From contig NZ_JPKG01000034.1 of assembly GCF_000735605.1 (NCBI RefSeq), forward strand, positions 172,164-236,163: a stretch of 64,000 bases of DNA. The letters are read 5' to 3'. Shown here in pieces: positions 20,830-29,681 of this stretch. The first letter of the stretch is position 1; each line of letters opens with the position of its first letter. The stretch comes from Allobosea sp. LC85. Its GTDB lineage: Bacteria; Pseudomonadota; Alphaproteobacteria; Rhizobiales; Beijerinckiaceae. The notes beneath the pieces are model-generated. The model had not been told where the DNA came from. It did no database searches and worked only from the letters and a program-made list of their open reading frames with translations. The position numbers and the translations under genes were made by a program.

Positions 20830-22113
20830 ATGACCGCGATCATCGACATCATCGGCCGCCAGATTCTCGACAGCCGTGGCAACCCGACCGTCGAGGTCGA
20901 CGTGGTGCTCGAAGACGGCTCGATGGGTCGCGCTGCGGTTCCGTCCGGCGCCTCGACGGGCGCGCATGAAGCGGTCGAGCTGCGTGACGGCGACAAGAGC
21001 CGCTATCTCGGCAAGGGCGTGCTGAAGGCGGTCGAGATCGTCAACACCACGATTGCCGAAGCCCTCGTCGCCATGGATGCCGAGGACCAGGCCGCGATCG
21101 ACCAGACCATGATCGATCTCGATGGTACGCCGAACAAGAAGAAGCTCGGCGCCAACGCCATTCTCGGCGTCTCTCTCGCCGTCGCCAAGGCCGCCGCCGA
21201 ATGCGCCGGCCTGCCGCTCTATCGCTATGTCGGCGGCACCTCCGCCCGCGTCCTGCCCGTGCCGATGATGAACATCGTCAATGGCGGCGCCCATGCCGAC
21301 AACCCGATCGACTTCCAGGAATTCATGATCATGCCGGTCGGTGCGCCCTCCTTCGCGGAAGGCCTGCGCATGGGCGCGGAGGTGTTCCACACGCTGAAGA
21401 AGGCGCTTCACGACGCCGGTCACAACACCAATGTCGGCGATGAGGGCGGCTTCGCGCCGAACCTTAAATCGGCGGAGGCGGCGCTCGATTTCGTCATGCA
21501 GGCGGTCGAGAAGGCCGGCTACCGGCCGGGCGAAGACATCGCGCTGGCGCTCGACTGTGCCGCGACGGAGTTCTTCAAGGACGGTTCCTATGTCTATGAA
21601 GGTGAACGCAAAACCCGCGATCCGAAGGCGCAGGCCAAATACCTTGCCAAGCTTGTCGGCAACTACCCGATCGTCTCGATCGAGGACGGCATGGCAGAGG
21701 ATGACTGGGAGGGCTGGAAGGCCCTGACCGACCTCGTCGGCAGCAAGTGCCAGCTTGTTGGCGACGATCTCTTCGTCACCAACGTCACCCGCCTGGCGCA
21801 GGGCATCAAGAGCAAGACCGCGAACTCGATCCTGGTGAAGGTCAACCAGATCGGCTCGCTGACCGAGACGCTTGCCGCCGTCGAGATGGCGCAGCGTGCC
21901 GGCTACACCGCGGTGATGTCGCACCGCTCGGGCGAGACCGAAGACGCAACCATCGCCGATCTCGCGGTTGCGACCAATTGCGGGCAGATCAAGACCGGCT
22001 CGCTCGCCCGCTCCGACCGGACTGCGAAGTACAATCAGCTCCTGCGCATCGAGGAAGAGCTCGGCGCCCAGGCGATCTATGCCGGCCGCTCGGCCCTGAA
22101 AGCGCTGGCCTGA
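20830..22113 (+). CDS. eno: enolase (phosphopyruvate hydratase)
   Basis: Enolase (427 residues) interconverts 2-phosphoglycerate and PEP. Family motifs: ILDSRGNPTVEVDV at the N-terminus, SGASTGAHEAVELRDGD, MNIVNGGAHADN, the metal-binding SIEDGMAEDDW, GDDLFVTN, and the C-terminal signature ILVKVNQIGSLTET and SHRSGETED with the catalytic Lys and His. GGAG precedes ATG 20830. It diverges from queF across a 143-bp region that should hold its promoter. Confidence 0.98.
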   Translation: MTAIIDIIGRQILDSRGNPTVEVDVVLEDGSMGRAAVPSGASTGAHEAVELRDGDKSRYLGKGVLKAVEIVNTTIAEALVAMDAEDQAAIDQTMIDLDGTPNKKKLGANAILGVSLAVAKAAAECAGLPLYRYVGGTSARVLPVPMMNIVNGGAHADNPIDFQEFMIMPVGAPSFAEGLRMGAEVFHTLKKALHDAGHNTNVGDEGGFAPNLKSAEAALDFVMQAVEKAGYRPGEDIALALDCAATEFFKDGSYVYEGERKTRDPKAQAKYLAKLVGNYPIVSIEDGMAEDDWEGWKALTDLVGSKCQLVGDDLFVTNVTRLAQGIKSKTANSILVKVNQIGSLTETLAAVEMAQRAGYTAVMSHRSGETEDATIADLAVATNCGQIKTGSLARSDRTAKYNQLLRIEEELGAQAIYAGRSALKALA

Positions 22114-22130
22114 GGCCTACGCGCCCGCTC

Positions 22131-22805
22131 TCACCAGCTCGGCAGGAGCTGGCTTGCCGTCGAGACCGTCCAGGTCCCGGCGGCGCCAACCCGGTCGGCC
22201 AGACCGCCGAGCGCGCGGCCGGCTCGTGTTACGCCATCGGGCAATTCCAGCCCGAGCAGGCTCGGCCCGTGCGCTGAAGCGACGGCCGGCGTGGCATCCC
22301 CCGCTGAGGCCGCCAGGTGCAGCGGTGGCGCAATCGGCAAGGGCTGCGCCACTGCGACGCTTGGCTTGGTCCGCTCGCGCGGGATGGTGCGTGCCACCGC
22401 AGCCGTGACAGGAGCGCTGCCGGGCTGTGGTTCAGAGTGAGCCAATGCGGCTGTCGTGCCAGTCGGCAGGGTCCAAGCTGTCGCCATCGGCATCAGCAAC
22501 GTCGCCGGCACAGCCAATGCCCTGGTGGACGAAACGGACTCGGCCTTACCAACGCTCATCTGATCGCGATGCCGCTCCATGAACTTGTTCACGGGCACTT
22601 CCGAGGCATTGGCAAGCGCTGCATCAGGCTGCGACGCCCGGACGATCTGCTCAGCCATGGTCGCGCGATGGGCCGCTCCGGACTGGATCTGAAGAAAGGC
22701 CAGGACCCCGGCTGCAGCCACCGAGGCCGTAACAGAAACCGCCACCTGCCCGCCAAAGCTGCGCAGAACCCGGCCGATTGCCATCTTCGTCGTATCGTCG
22801 TTCAT
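22131..22805 (-). CDS. hypothetical protein with one membrane anchor
   Basis: A 224-residue protein of unknown family. One hydrophobic segment lies near residues 21-38 (VAVSVTASVAAAGVLAFLQ) after a short cytoplasmic N-terminus; the rest is Ala/Pro/Ser-rich low complexity with a short C-terminal helix-like region. ATG 22805 (MNDDTTKMAIG) follows AAGGGA at about 8 bp; an in-frame ATG lies 8 codons upstream. It converges with eno (17-bp gap). I recognise no domain; it may be lineage-restricted. Confidence 0.55.
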   Translation of the reverse strand: MNDDTTKMAIGRVLRSFGGQVAVSVTASVAAAGVLAFLQIQSGAAHRATMAEQIVRASQPDAALANASEVPVNKFMERHRDQMSVGKAESVSSTRALAVPATLLMPMATAWTLPTGTTAALAHSEPQPGSAPVTAAVARTIPRERTKPSVAVAQPLPIAPPLHLAASAGDATPAVASAHGPSLLGLELPDGVTRAGRALGGLADRVGAAGTWTVSTASQLLPSW

Positions 22806-22972
22806 GAGTTCATCCCTTGGTCGCCCCATGAGAAGCGGCCGGACACGGCGACAAAATGGCGCAGCCGGGGAGCAATTGCGGCCCTCGACAGATTTCCCAT
22901 CCCGCGAGCGGTGCGGGCGAGCCATGCAGCATCGGGCATATCGCTATTGTGCAATGCGGGATTAATCGAAGC

Positions 22973-23971
22973 ATGGACAAGATCGCCGATGCTTCGCTGA
23001 TCGATCAAAAAGCACTGCGGCTGCGCTGGCGGCTCGCCGTCATCGGCATGCTGTGCAGCGTGCTGATCTTCGGCTCGAACTTCGTGATCAGCCGCCATGC
23101 CGTACTCAACGGACTGAGCCAGCATGACCTGCTTGCCCTGCGCTTCACGACCGCCGGACTTCTGCTGCTGCCGATCTTCCTCAGGGATGGCGGCTTTGCG
23201 ACATGCGGCGGCGTGACCTGGCGGCGCGGAATCTGGCTCGCGATCACCAGCGGCTTCCCGATGACCTATCTGATGCTGACCGGGCTGACGCTTGCCCCCG
23301 CGGCCCATGGCGCCACCATCGGCCCGGGAACGGTGACGCTGATCGGCATTGCCGGAAGCGTCGTGCTGTTTGGCGCCATGCTGACGCGCAACCTGATCAT
23401 CGGCGTCATCGGGGTTCTCGCAGGCCTGGCCTGCCTCGGCATCGCCGGCAGCACCGGTTCGACGGCCGGCACCTTGCGCGGCGATCTCTGCTTTCTCGGC
23501 GTCGGGCTGCTCTGGGGCTTCTATCCGCTGCTGATCCAGCTCTGGAAGGTGAATGGGCTGAAGGCGGCGGCGATCGTCTCGATCCTGTCGATGGCCTATC
23601 TGCCGTTTTACTTTCTGTTCTATTTTCGCGGCTTCGATGTCGCGCCGTGGTGGGTGCTCGTCGCGCATGCGTTGAATCAGGGCGTGCTCAACGTCATCAT
23701 CGGCCTGTGGATCTGGGGCTGGGCGGCGCATGTGCTCGGCGCCTCGGTCGTCGGGCGTTTCCCACCCTTGATCCCGGTGACCGGCACCCTGCTCGCCATC
23801 CCGATCCTTGGCGAGATCCCGAGTCCGCTTCAGGTGGTGGGCTTCATCCTGATCATTGGCGGCCTGTTCGTCGCGTCATGGCGCCGCCCGACGCGCGCGG
23901 CGGCCAATAGCCATCAAGCCCAGATTCCAGCCGATGCAAAGCAGAAGCCCGAGGCCGAGCGCCGGCCATGA
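22973..23971 (+). CDS. EamA/DMT-family transporter
   Basis: A 332-residue integral membrane protein with about 10 helices in two EamA repeats (VIGMLCSVLIFGSNFVISRHAVLNGLS in the first; GDLCFLGVGLLWGFYPLLIQLW opening the second). This is the drug/metabolite transporter superfamily; the substrate cannot be told. ATG 22973 gives a short N-terminal tail before helix 1. The 3' end overlaps the convergent membrane-protein gene by 96 bp, and the C-terminal tail after residue 305 is charged and disordered. Confidence 0.82.
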   Translation: MDKIADASLIDQKALRLRWRLAVIGMLCSVLIFGSNFVISRHAVLNGLSQHDLLALRFTTAGLLLLPIFLRDGGFATCGGVTWRRGIWLAITSGFPMTYLMLTGLTLAPAAHGATIGPGTVTLIGIAGSVVLFGAMLTRNLIIGVIGVLAGLACLGIAGSTGSTAGTLRGDLCFLGVGLLWGFYPLLIQLWKVNGLKAAAIVSILSMAYLPFYFLFYFRGFDVAPWWVLVAHALNQGVLNVIIGLWIWGWAAHVLGASVVGRFPPLIPVTGTLLAIPILGEIPSPLQVVGFILIIGGLFVASWRRPTRAAANSHQAQIPADAKQKPEAERRP

Positions 23972-24673
23972 GCCGAGCGGCACCGCCGTCAGGTGAACAA
24001 GACCAAGCGCAAGGCCGAACCCGAGAAGGCCGAGCGCGCTGTTGGCGATGACGGCCGCAGTCGCGGGGCCGCCAATGCGCGGCTGCAGCATGGCGATGAG
24101 GCTCGACAGCACGATCGGGAATGCAGCCAGCACACCGGACCAACCCGGCCCGACGCGCGCGCTGATGGTCGTCACCATCCCCGCCAGCCCGGCGACGCAA
24201 GCGGCACGCAGCGGGATCGCGTACCAGGGCCGTCCGGGAGGTGCCGCCGGCCTCGCCGCCAGATACGGCCTGAAGAGAATGTGAAGGCCAGAAAAAACCG
24301 CAACGGTCAGCGCGGCCATGACCATGACCGGCGGCGTGAGCTGCCGCAGCACGATGGCAATCGTGAACCACATCGCCAGCCCGGGCGCGAGGCTTGCCAC
24401 CGTGCCGCGGCGCTGGGCGAGCAGGACATAAACCAGCGCCAGACCGGAATTCGAGAGATTGGCGGCCATGCTGCCAAGCGCACCGGCTGCAATGAAGGCC
24501 GGGTCATGCTCGAGCGCCAGGAAGACATAGACCGGCCCGGCCGAAATCGGCAGCGTCGCGATCAGGGCCGCGACAAGCGGGCCGGTCCGCTCGGCCAGCA
24601 GCGAGCATCCGACGACGATCGCTGCCGCGATCGCCATCTTGAGCAGCAGCATGCCCAGCCAGGGGTCGATCAT
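23876..24673 (-). CDS. polytopic membrane protein of unknown function
   Basis: A 265-residue protein with about 8-9 hydrophobic helices in two similar halves (LLKMAIAAAIVVGCSLLAERTGPLVAALIATLP; later VAGLAGMVTTISARVGPGWSGVLAAFPIVL). The repeated pattern 'xxGPLxAALIATLPI' and 'GPGWSGVLAAFPIVL' suggests an internal duplication. ATG 24673 (MIDPWLGMLL) starts before helix 1. It overlaps the convergent EamA gene by 96 bp and ends 34 bp before the tgt stop side. I cannot assign a family. Confidence 0.6.
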   Translation of the reverse strand: MIDPWLGMLLLKMAIAAAIVVGCSLLAERTGPLVAALIATLPISAGPVYVFLALEHDPAFIAAGALGSMAANLSNSGLALVYVLLAQRRGTVASLAPGLAMWFTIAIVLRQLTPPVMVMAALTVAVFSGLHILFRPYLAARPAAPPGRPWYAIPLRAACVAGLAGMVTTISARVGPGWSGVLAAFPIVLSSLIAMLQPRIGGPATAAVIANSALGLLGFGLALGLVHLTAVPLGSWPALGLGLLLCIGWNLGLMAIGRRARRAAP

Positions 24674-24707
24674 CGCTCCAGCCGGGACGCCGCGGCCACA
24701 ATCCAAA

Positions 24708-25832
24708 TCATGCCGGCTCGCCTCTCGCCCAGCCTTCCTTGGTCTCCGCAACGAAATCAACCAGCGTTCCGGCCGCGATCGCGGCGCGCAGCCCGGCCAT
24801 CAGCTCCTGGTAATAGGCGAGATTGACCCAGGTCAGCAGCATCTTGCCGAGCATCTCGTCGGCCTTGACGAGATGGTGCAGATAGGCGCGCGCATAGCCG
24901 TTGGCAGCCTGGCAGCTCGACTGCGGGTCGATCGGCCGCGAGTCGTCGGCGTGCTTGGCGTTGCGAAGGTTCATCCGGCCAAAGCGGGTGAAGATCTGGC
25001 CATGGCGCCCGGCACGGGTCGGCATCACGCAGTCGAACATGTCGACGCCGCGGCTCACCGCCTCGACGATATCGTCCGGCGTGCCGACGCCCATCAGGTA
25101 GCGCGGCCGCTCCTGCGGCAGATGCGGCTCGACCGTCTCGATCATCGCCAGCATCACGTCCTGCGGCTCGCCAACCGCAAGGCCGCCGATCGCATAGCCC
25201 TTGAGGTCCATTTCGACGAGCGACCTGGCGCTCTCGACGCGCAGGGCCGGTACGGCACCGCCCTGGACGATGCCGAAGAGCGCCCTGCCCGCAGGATTGC
25301 CGAAGGCCGACTTGCAGCGCTCGGCCCAGCGCAGCGACAGGCGCATCGCCTTCTCCGCGACCTTGTCCTCGCATGGCAGCGAGACGCATTCGTCGAGCTG
25401 CATGACGATGTCGGAGCCGAGCAGGTTCTGGATCTCGACGGAGCGCTCGGGCGAGAGCATGTGGCGCGAGCCGTCGATATGCGACTGGAAGGTCACGCCC
25501 TCCTCGGTCAGCTTCCGGAGCTGGGACAGCGACATCACCTGGAACCCGCCGGAATCGGTCAGGATCGGGTGCTGCCAGTTCATGAACTCGTGCAGGCCGC
25601 CCAGGCCCGCGATGCGCTCCGCTCCGGGGCGCAGCATCAGGTGATAGGTGTTGCCGAGCACGACATCGGCGCCGAGCGCCTTGACCTGCTCGGGGTACAT
25701 GCCCTTCACGGTCGCGGCTGTGCCGACCGGCATGAAGGCCGGGGTGCGGATCACGCCGCGTGGCATGCGAATCTCGCCGGTACGGGCAGTGCCGTCTCGA
25801 CCGAGCAGGTGGAAGCTGAAATCGGTTGTCAT
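24708..25832 (-). CDS. tgt: queuine/preQ1 tRNA-guanine transglycosylase
   Basis: Tgt (374 residues) exchanges guanine-34 for preQ1 in GUN-anticodon tRNAs. The catalytic aspartates are in LTDSGGFQVMSL and FDCVMPTRAGRHGQIFT; ALFGIVQGG and GGLAVGE are also typical. The zinc region reads DPQSSCQAANGYARAYLHHL: aligned on RAYLHHL, only one of the three ligand cysteines of the E. coli/Zymomonas enzymes (CxCxxC) remains, plus the His. ATG 25832 gives MTTDFSFHLL; the long upstream frame is Ala/Arg-rich and includes a DNA repeat. queF in this window supplies the same pathway. Confidence 0.96.
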   Translation of the reverse strand: MTTDFSFHLLGRDGTARTGEIRMPRGVIRTPAFMPVGTAATVKGMYPEQVKALGADVVLGNTYHLMLRPGAERIAGLGGLHEFMNWQHPILTDSGGFQVMSLSQLRKLTEEGVTFQSHIDGSRHMLSPERSVEIQNLLGSDIVMQLDECVSLPCEDKVAEKAMRLSLRWAERCKSAFGNPAGRALFGIVQGGAVPALRVESARSLVEMDLKGYAIGGLAVGEPQDVMLAMIETVEPHLPQERPRYLMGVGTPDDIVEAVSRGVDMFDCVMPTRAGRHGQIFTRFGRMNLRNAKHADDSRPIDPQSSCQAANGYARAYLHHLVKADEMLGKMLLTWVNLAYYQELMAGLRAAIAAGTLVDFVAETKEGWARGEPA

Positions 25833-25904
25833 GCGCAGCGAGGTAGCGCAGCAGCAGCGACAACGGAAGTGCGGCACACGCCGGCCCACCGTGACGGCAC
25901 GGCC

Positions 25905-25957
25905 GGGCGCGGCGTGGCCAGGCGTGGCTTGGCCAGGCACGGCTTGGCCAGGCACGT
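25905..25957. repeat. short 15-bp tandem repeat
   Basis: About three imperfect copies of a 15-bp unit of the form GGCGTGGCTTGGCCA, between the tgt start and the end of the ArsC-like gene. Likely a local slippage product; it could form alternative hairpins in the tgt leader. Confidence 0.6.
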
Positions 25958-25960
25958 GGA

Positions 25961-26311
25961 TCAGCGCGTGAAGGCCGCCTCGTAGAGCGCCGGCTTGAAG
26001 CCGACCAGCGTCTGCGAGCCAAGGTCGAGCACTGGCCGCTTGACCAGGGAAGGTTGCGCCAGCATCAGGGAAATTGCCTTGCCGGTATCGAGCCCCTGCT
26101 TGTCGGCATCGGGCAGCGCCCGAAACGTGGTGCCGGCGCGGTTCAGGATCGTTTCCCAGCCATGTTCCGCGCACCATGCCTCGAGGCTGGCGCGTGCCAC
26201 GCCCTCGGCCTTGTAGTCATGGAAGCGATAGGCGATCCCGTGCTCGTCCAGCCAGGTTCGAGCCTTCTTCATCGTGTCGCAGTTCTTGATGCCGTAGACC
26301 GTGATCGTCAT
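25961..26311 (-). CDS. ArsC/Spx-family thioredoxin-fold reductase (YffB-like)
   Basis: A 116-residue protein of the ArsC family, closest in pattern to E. coli YffB: ITVYGIKNCDTMKKARTWLDEHGI holds the single N-terminal Cys (residue 11) in the CxxxK position, and a later SLVKRPVLDLGSQTLVGFKPALYE matches the family's VKRPV/VGF motif. YffB has been proposed to be a glutathione-dependent thiol reductase; arsenate reduction is not implied. ATG 26311. It is upstream of tgt on the same strand but separated by the repeat region. Confidence 0.85.
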   Translation of the reverse strand: MTITVYGIKNCDTMKKARTWLDEHGIAYRFHDYKAEGVARASLEAWCAEHGWETILNRAGTTFRALPDADKQGLDTGKAISLMLAQPSLVKRPVLDLGSQTLVGFKPALYEAAFTR

Positions 26312-26359
26312 GTCGCCCTCTGCCTGAACGCCTTGGTCTAGGCAGGGAATGGGCAGGGC

Positions 26360-27265
26360 TCAACCGACGCGCGCCTTCTCCCCCAGAAAATCGAGCAGGG
26401 CCCGGATGCGCGCCGGCAGGGGCCCGCCCTGCCCCAGATAGACGGCGTGAACCTCCTCGAGATCGCCCGGATTGCTTTCTTCCAGAACCGGTCGCAACCG
26501 CCCTGCCCGGATATCCTCGCGCACGGTGAAGGTCGCGAGCCGCGCAAGCCCCACCCCCGCGACAGCCAGATGCCGCAGTGCCTCGCCATCGCTGGTCTGC
26601 GTGCTGCCGACGATCGGGACGGTGACGGCTTGACCGTCATCCAGCAGCGGCCAGCCTTCAATGGTGCGGGCGTAGCAAAGGCCGATGCGGTTATGACTTT
26701 CGAGTTCCGCCACGCTCCTCGGCTCGCCGAAGCGCTCCAGATAGCTCGGCGCCGCGACGATCGTCATGCGGGTCGCGCCGAGCTTGCGGGCGATGAGATT
26801 GGAGCTCTTCAGCGGCCCGGCCCTGACCGCGACATCGGTGCGCTCTTCCATGAGGTCGATGATTGCATCGGTCTGCACGATGTTCAGCGTCACGCCGGGG
26901 TAGCGCGCCAGGAACTCCGGCACGACCGGCGCCAGAATATGCGTGCCATAGGACGCGTTGGTGTTGAGACGAATACGGCCCGACGGGCTTTCGCTGGACG
27001 AGGCGCTACGCTCCGCCTCATCCAGGTCGGCCAGGACGCGGATGCTGCGCTCATAGAAGATGCCGCCTTCCGGCGTAAGCTGGAGCTTGCGTGTCGAGCG
27101 GTTCACCAGTCTCGTGCCAAGGCGGGTCTCCAACCGGGCGACGAGCTTGCTGACGGCCGAAGGCGTCATCCTGAAGGCACGGGCCGCCGCCGAGAATCCG
27201 CCAAGCTCGACGACCCGGGCAAAAACCTCCATCTCTCCGGAGCGGTTTATTTCCAAGCGCGCCAT
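26360..27265 (-). CDS. LysR-family transcriptional regulator
   Basis: A 301-residue LysR regulator. The winged HTH lies at residues 8-67 (FARVVELGGFSAAARAFRMTPSAVSKLVARLE, then GTRLVNRSTRKLQLT); the effector-binding domain begins near residue 92 (SGRIRLNTNASYGTHIL). ATG 27265. It is transcribed divergently from an MFS gene and an aldo/keto reductase across a 103-bp gap, the standard arrangement for a LysR protein controlling its neighbours. The ligand is unknown. Confidence 0.9.
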   Translation of the reverse strand: MARLEINRSGEMEVFARVVELGGFSAAARAFRMTPSAVSKLVARLETRLGTRLVNRSTRKLQLTPEGGIFYERSIRVLADLDEAERSASSSESPSGRIRLNTNASYGTHILAPVVPEFLARYPGVTLNIVQTDAIIDLMEERTDVAVRAGPLKSSNLIARKLGATRMTIVAAPSYLERFGEPRSVAELESHNRIGLCYARTIEGWPLLDDGQAVTVPIVGSTQTSDGEALRHLAVAGVGLARLATFTVREDIRAGRLRPVLEESNPGDLEEVHAVYLGQGGPLPARIRALLDFLGEKARVG

Positions 27266-27368
27266 AATGAATTCAACTCACAAATGATATTCCCAGCGGC
27301 AGCCTAACGCACGATGCTGCAGCGCGCCATCTTGCCGCAAGACATTCCCCGTCTTGCGGACAACCACC

Positions 27369-28550
27369 ATGCCCATTGCACTCTATGCCCTCACCGCCGG
27401 CGCCTTCGGCATCGGCGTCACCGAATTCGTCATCATGGGACTGCTTATCGAAGTCAGCGCCGATCTCGGCGTCTCGATTGCTTCGGCCGGCCTGCTGATC
27501 TCCGGCTATGCGCTCGGCGTGGTCGTGGGTGCGCCGCTGATGACCGCCTTCACCGCGCGCTGGCCGCGCAAGACCGTGCTGCTCGCGCTCATGGTCATCT
27601 TCACGCTCGGCAACGCTGCCTGCGCGCTGGCGCCTGATTACGCGTTGCTAATGGCGGCGCGCATCCTCACCGCCTTCGCGCATGGCACCTTTTTCGGCGT
27701 CGGCTCGGTCGTCGCCACGGGCCTGGTCCCACAGGAGCGCAAGGCCTCGGCGATCGCGATCATGTTCACCGGCCTGACGATCGCCAATATCCTCGGCGTG
27801 CCGTTCGGCACCTGGCTCGGGCAGCAGCTCGGCTGGCGCGCCACCTTTTGGGCGGTGACGCTTGTCGGCATCGCCGCGCTCGCGATCATCGCGGCCTTTG
27901 TGCCGAAGGATAAGGCGGCACCGGAGGCCAGCGACTGGCGTACCGACCTAAAGGCCATGGCGCAGCGCCCCGTGCTGCTCGGACTGCTGACGACCGTCCT
28001 CGGCTTTGCCGGTGTCTTTGCGGTCTTCACCTATATCGCGCCAATCCTGACCAAGGTGACCGGGCTCGGCGACAGCCTGGTCTCGCCGGTCATGCTCGTC
28101 TTCGGCGGCGGGTTGATCGTCGGCAACCTGATCGGAGGGCGGCTGGCCGACCGGTACCTGGTCCCGACGGTGATCGGCAGCATGCTCGTCCTGGCGCTGG
28201 TGCTCGGCCTGATGACCTTCGCCATTCACGACGGCATCGCAGCCGCCGTCTTCGTCGGGCTGCTCGGCGCCGCCGGCTTCGCGACCGTGCCCCCGCTTCA
28301 GATATGGGTGCTGGAGAAGGCCTCCGGGGCTGGCCAGAGCCTCGCCTCCAGCCTCAATATCGCCGCCTTCAATCTCGGCAATGCGCTCGGCGCCTGGGCG
28401 GGCGGCGCGGTGATCGTCCACGGGCCCGGCCTGACGGCCGTCCCCCTCGTCGCAGCGCTGATGCCGATCGGCGGCCTGCTGGTCGCACTCTGGAGCCTGC
28501 GCCTCGATCGCAAAGCCGCAGTCACCGCACCGGCTTTGAGCGGCTGCTGA
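27369..28550 (+). CDS. MFS transporter, DHA1/arabinose-efflux type
   Basis: A 393-residue, 12-helix major facilitator similar to the YdhP/AraJ group: FGIGVTEFVIMGLL in helix 1, GYALGVVVGAPLMTAFTARWPRK (motif A), GTFFGVGSVVATGLVP in helix 4-5 and QSLASSLNIAAFNLGNALGAW near the end are family hallmarks. ATG 27369 gives MPIALYALTAG; the five codons upstream (TTG at 27354) are probably untranslated. Probably an exporter controlled by the divergent LysR gene and linked to the aldo/keto reductase downstream. Confidence 0.88.
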   Translation: MPIALYALTAGAFGIGVTEFVIMGLLIEVSADLGVSIASAGLLISGYALGVVVGAPLMTAFTARWPRKTVLLALMVIFTLGNAACALAPDYALLMAARILTAFAHGTFFGVGSVVATGLVPQERKASAIAIMFTGLTIANILGVPFGTWLGQQLGWRATFWAVTLVGIAALAIIAAFVPKDKAAPEASDWRTDLKAMAQRPVLLGLLTTVLGFAGVFAVFTYIAPILTKVTGLGDSLVSPVMLVFGGGLIVGNLIGGRLADRYLVPTVIGSMLVLALVLGLMTFAIHDGIAAAVFVGLLGAAGFATVPPLQIWVLEKASGAGQSLASSLNIAAFNLGNALGAWAGGAVIVHGPGLTAVPLVAALMPIGGLLVALWSLRLDRKAAVTAPALSGC

Positions 28551-28604
28551 CCGATTTCATCCAACCAGACCTATCTGCTCGATCGAACATCAAGGAGAAC
28601 CATC

Positions 28605-29639
28605 ATGGACTATCGCAATCTCGGAGCATCCGGCCTCAAGGTCCCTGCCCTCAGCTTCGGCGCCGGAACCTTCGGCGGCCAAGGGCCGCTCTTCGGCGCC
28701 TGGGGCACCACCGACGCCAGGGAAGCCCGGCGACTGGTCGATATCTGCCTTGAAGCGGGTCTCACCTTGTTCGACACCGCCGATGTCTATTCCAACGGAG
28801 CATCGGAGGAGGTGCTGGGCGAGGCGATCAAGGGGCGCCGCAACGAGGTGCTGATCTCGACCAAGACCAGCCTTCCGATGGGCGATGGGCCCAACGATGC
28901 CGGCTCGTCGCGCCCGCGCCTGATCAAGGCGGTCGAGGATGCGCTCCGCCGGCTCGGTGCCGACCATATCGACCTGTTGCAGCTCCACGCCTTCGACGCG
29001 CATACGCCGATCGAGGAGGTCCTGTCGACGCTCGGCGACCTCGTGCGCGCCGGCAAGCTCCGCTATGTCGGCGTCTCCAACTTTGCCGGCTGGGAGCTGA
29101 TGAAGTCGCTCGCACTGGCGGAAAAGCATGGGCACCCGCGCTATGTCGCGCATCAGGTCTATTACTCGCTGGTCGGGCGCGACTACGAATGGGAACTGAT
29201 GCCGCTCGGGCGCGACCAGGGCGTCGGCGCACTGGCCTGGAGCCCCCTCGGCTGGGGCCGCCTTACCGGCAAGCTGCGTCGCGGCCAGCCGCTGCCGGAG
29301 GGAAGCCGCCTGCACCAGACCGCCGAGTTCGGCCCGCCTGTCGACGATGAGCGGCTTTATTCGGTGGTTGATGCGCTCGACGAGGTCGCCAAGGAGACCG
29401 ACAGATCGGTGCCGCAAATCGCGATCAACTGGCTGCTTCAGCGCCCGACCGTGTCGAGCGTCATCATCGGTGCCCGCAACGAGGAGCAGCTCCGGCAGAA
29501 TCTCGGAGCGGTCGGCTGGTCACTGACCGCCGAGCAGATCGCGCGGCTCGATGCAGCAAGCAGCGTGACCGCGCCCTATCCCTATTTCCCCTATCGCCGT
29601 CAGGAAGGATTTGCGCGGCTCAACCCGCCCATCGTCTGA
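28605..29639 (+). CDS. aldo/keto reductase
   Basis: A 344-residue NADPH-dependent oxidoreductase of the aldo/keto reductase family. The catalytic tetrad is seen as Asp in LFDTADVY, Tyr in the same DVYSNG motif, Lys in LISTKTSL and His in LLQLHAFD. YVGVSNFAGWELMK and SVIIGARNEEQL (NADPH-binding) follow. AAGGAG lies 8 bp before ATG 28605. It follows the MFS gene by 54 bp on the same strand and is probably under the same LysR protein. Substrate unknown. Confidence 0.92.
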   Translation: MDYRNLGASGLKVPALSFGAGTFGGQGPLFGAWGTTDAREARRLVDICLEAGLTLFDTADVYSNGASEEVLGEAIKGRRNEVLISTKTSLPMGDGPNDAGSSRPRLIKAVEDALRRLGADHIDLLQLHAFDAHTPIEEVLSTLGDLVRAGKLRYVGVSNFAGWELMKSLALAEKHGHPRYVAHQVYYSLVGRDYEWELMPLGRDQGVGALAWSPLGWGRLTGKLRRGQPLPEGSRLHQTAEFGPPVDDERLYSVVDALDEVAKETDRSVPQIAINWLLQRPTVSSVIIGARNEEQLRQNLGAVGWSLTAEQIARLDAASSVTAPYPYFPYRRQEGFARLNPPIV

Positions 29640-29656
29640 GACCGCAGGACACGCCA

Positions 29657-29681
29657 GCCTGACGCCCGAGCGGCGTCAGGC
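29657..29681. terminator. hairpin between convergent genes, possible bidirectional terminator
   Basis: GCCTGACGCC / GGCGTCAGGC form a perfect 10-bp stem with a 5-nt loop 17 bp after the aldo/keto reductase stop and overlapping the stop codon of the convergent DUF2165 gene. It lacks a strong T tract. Confidence 0.55.
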
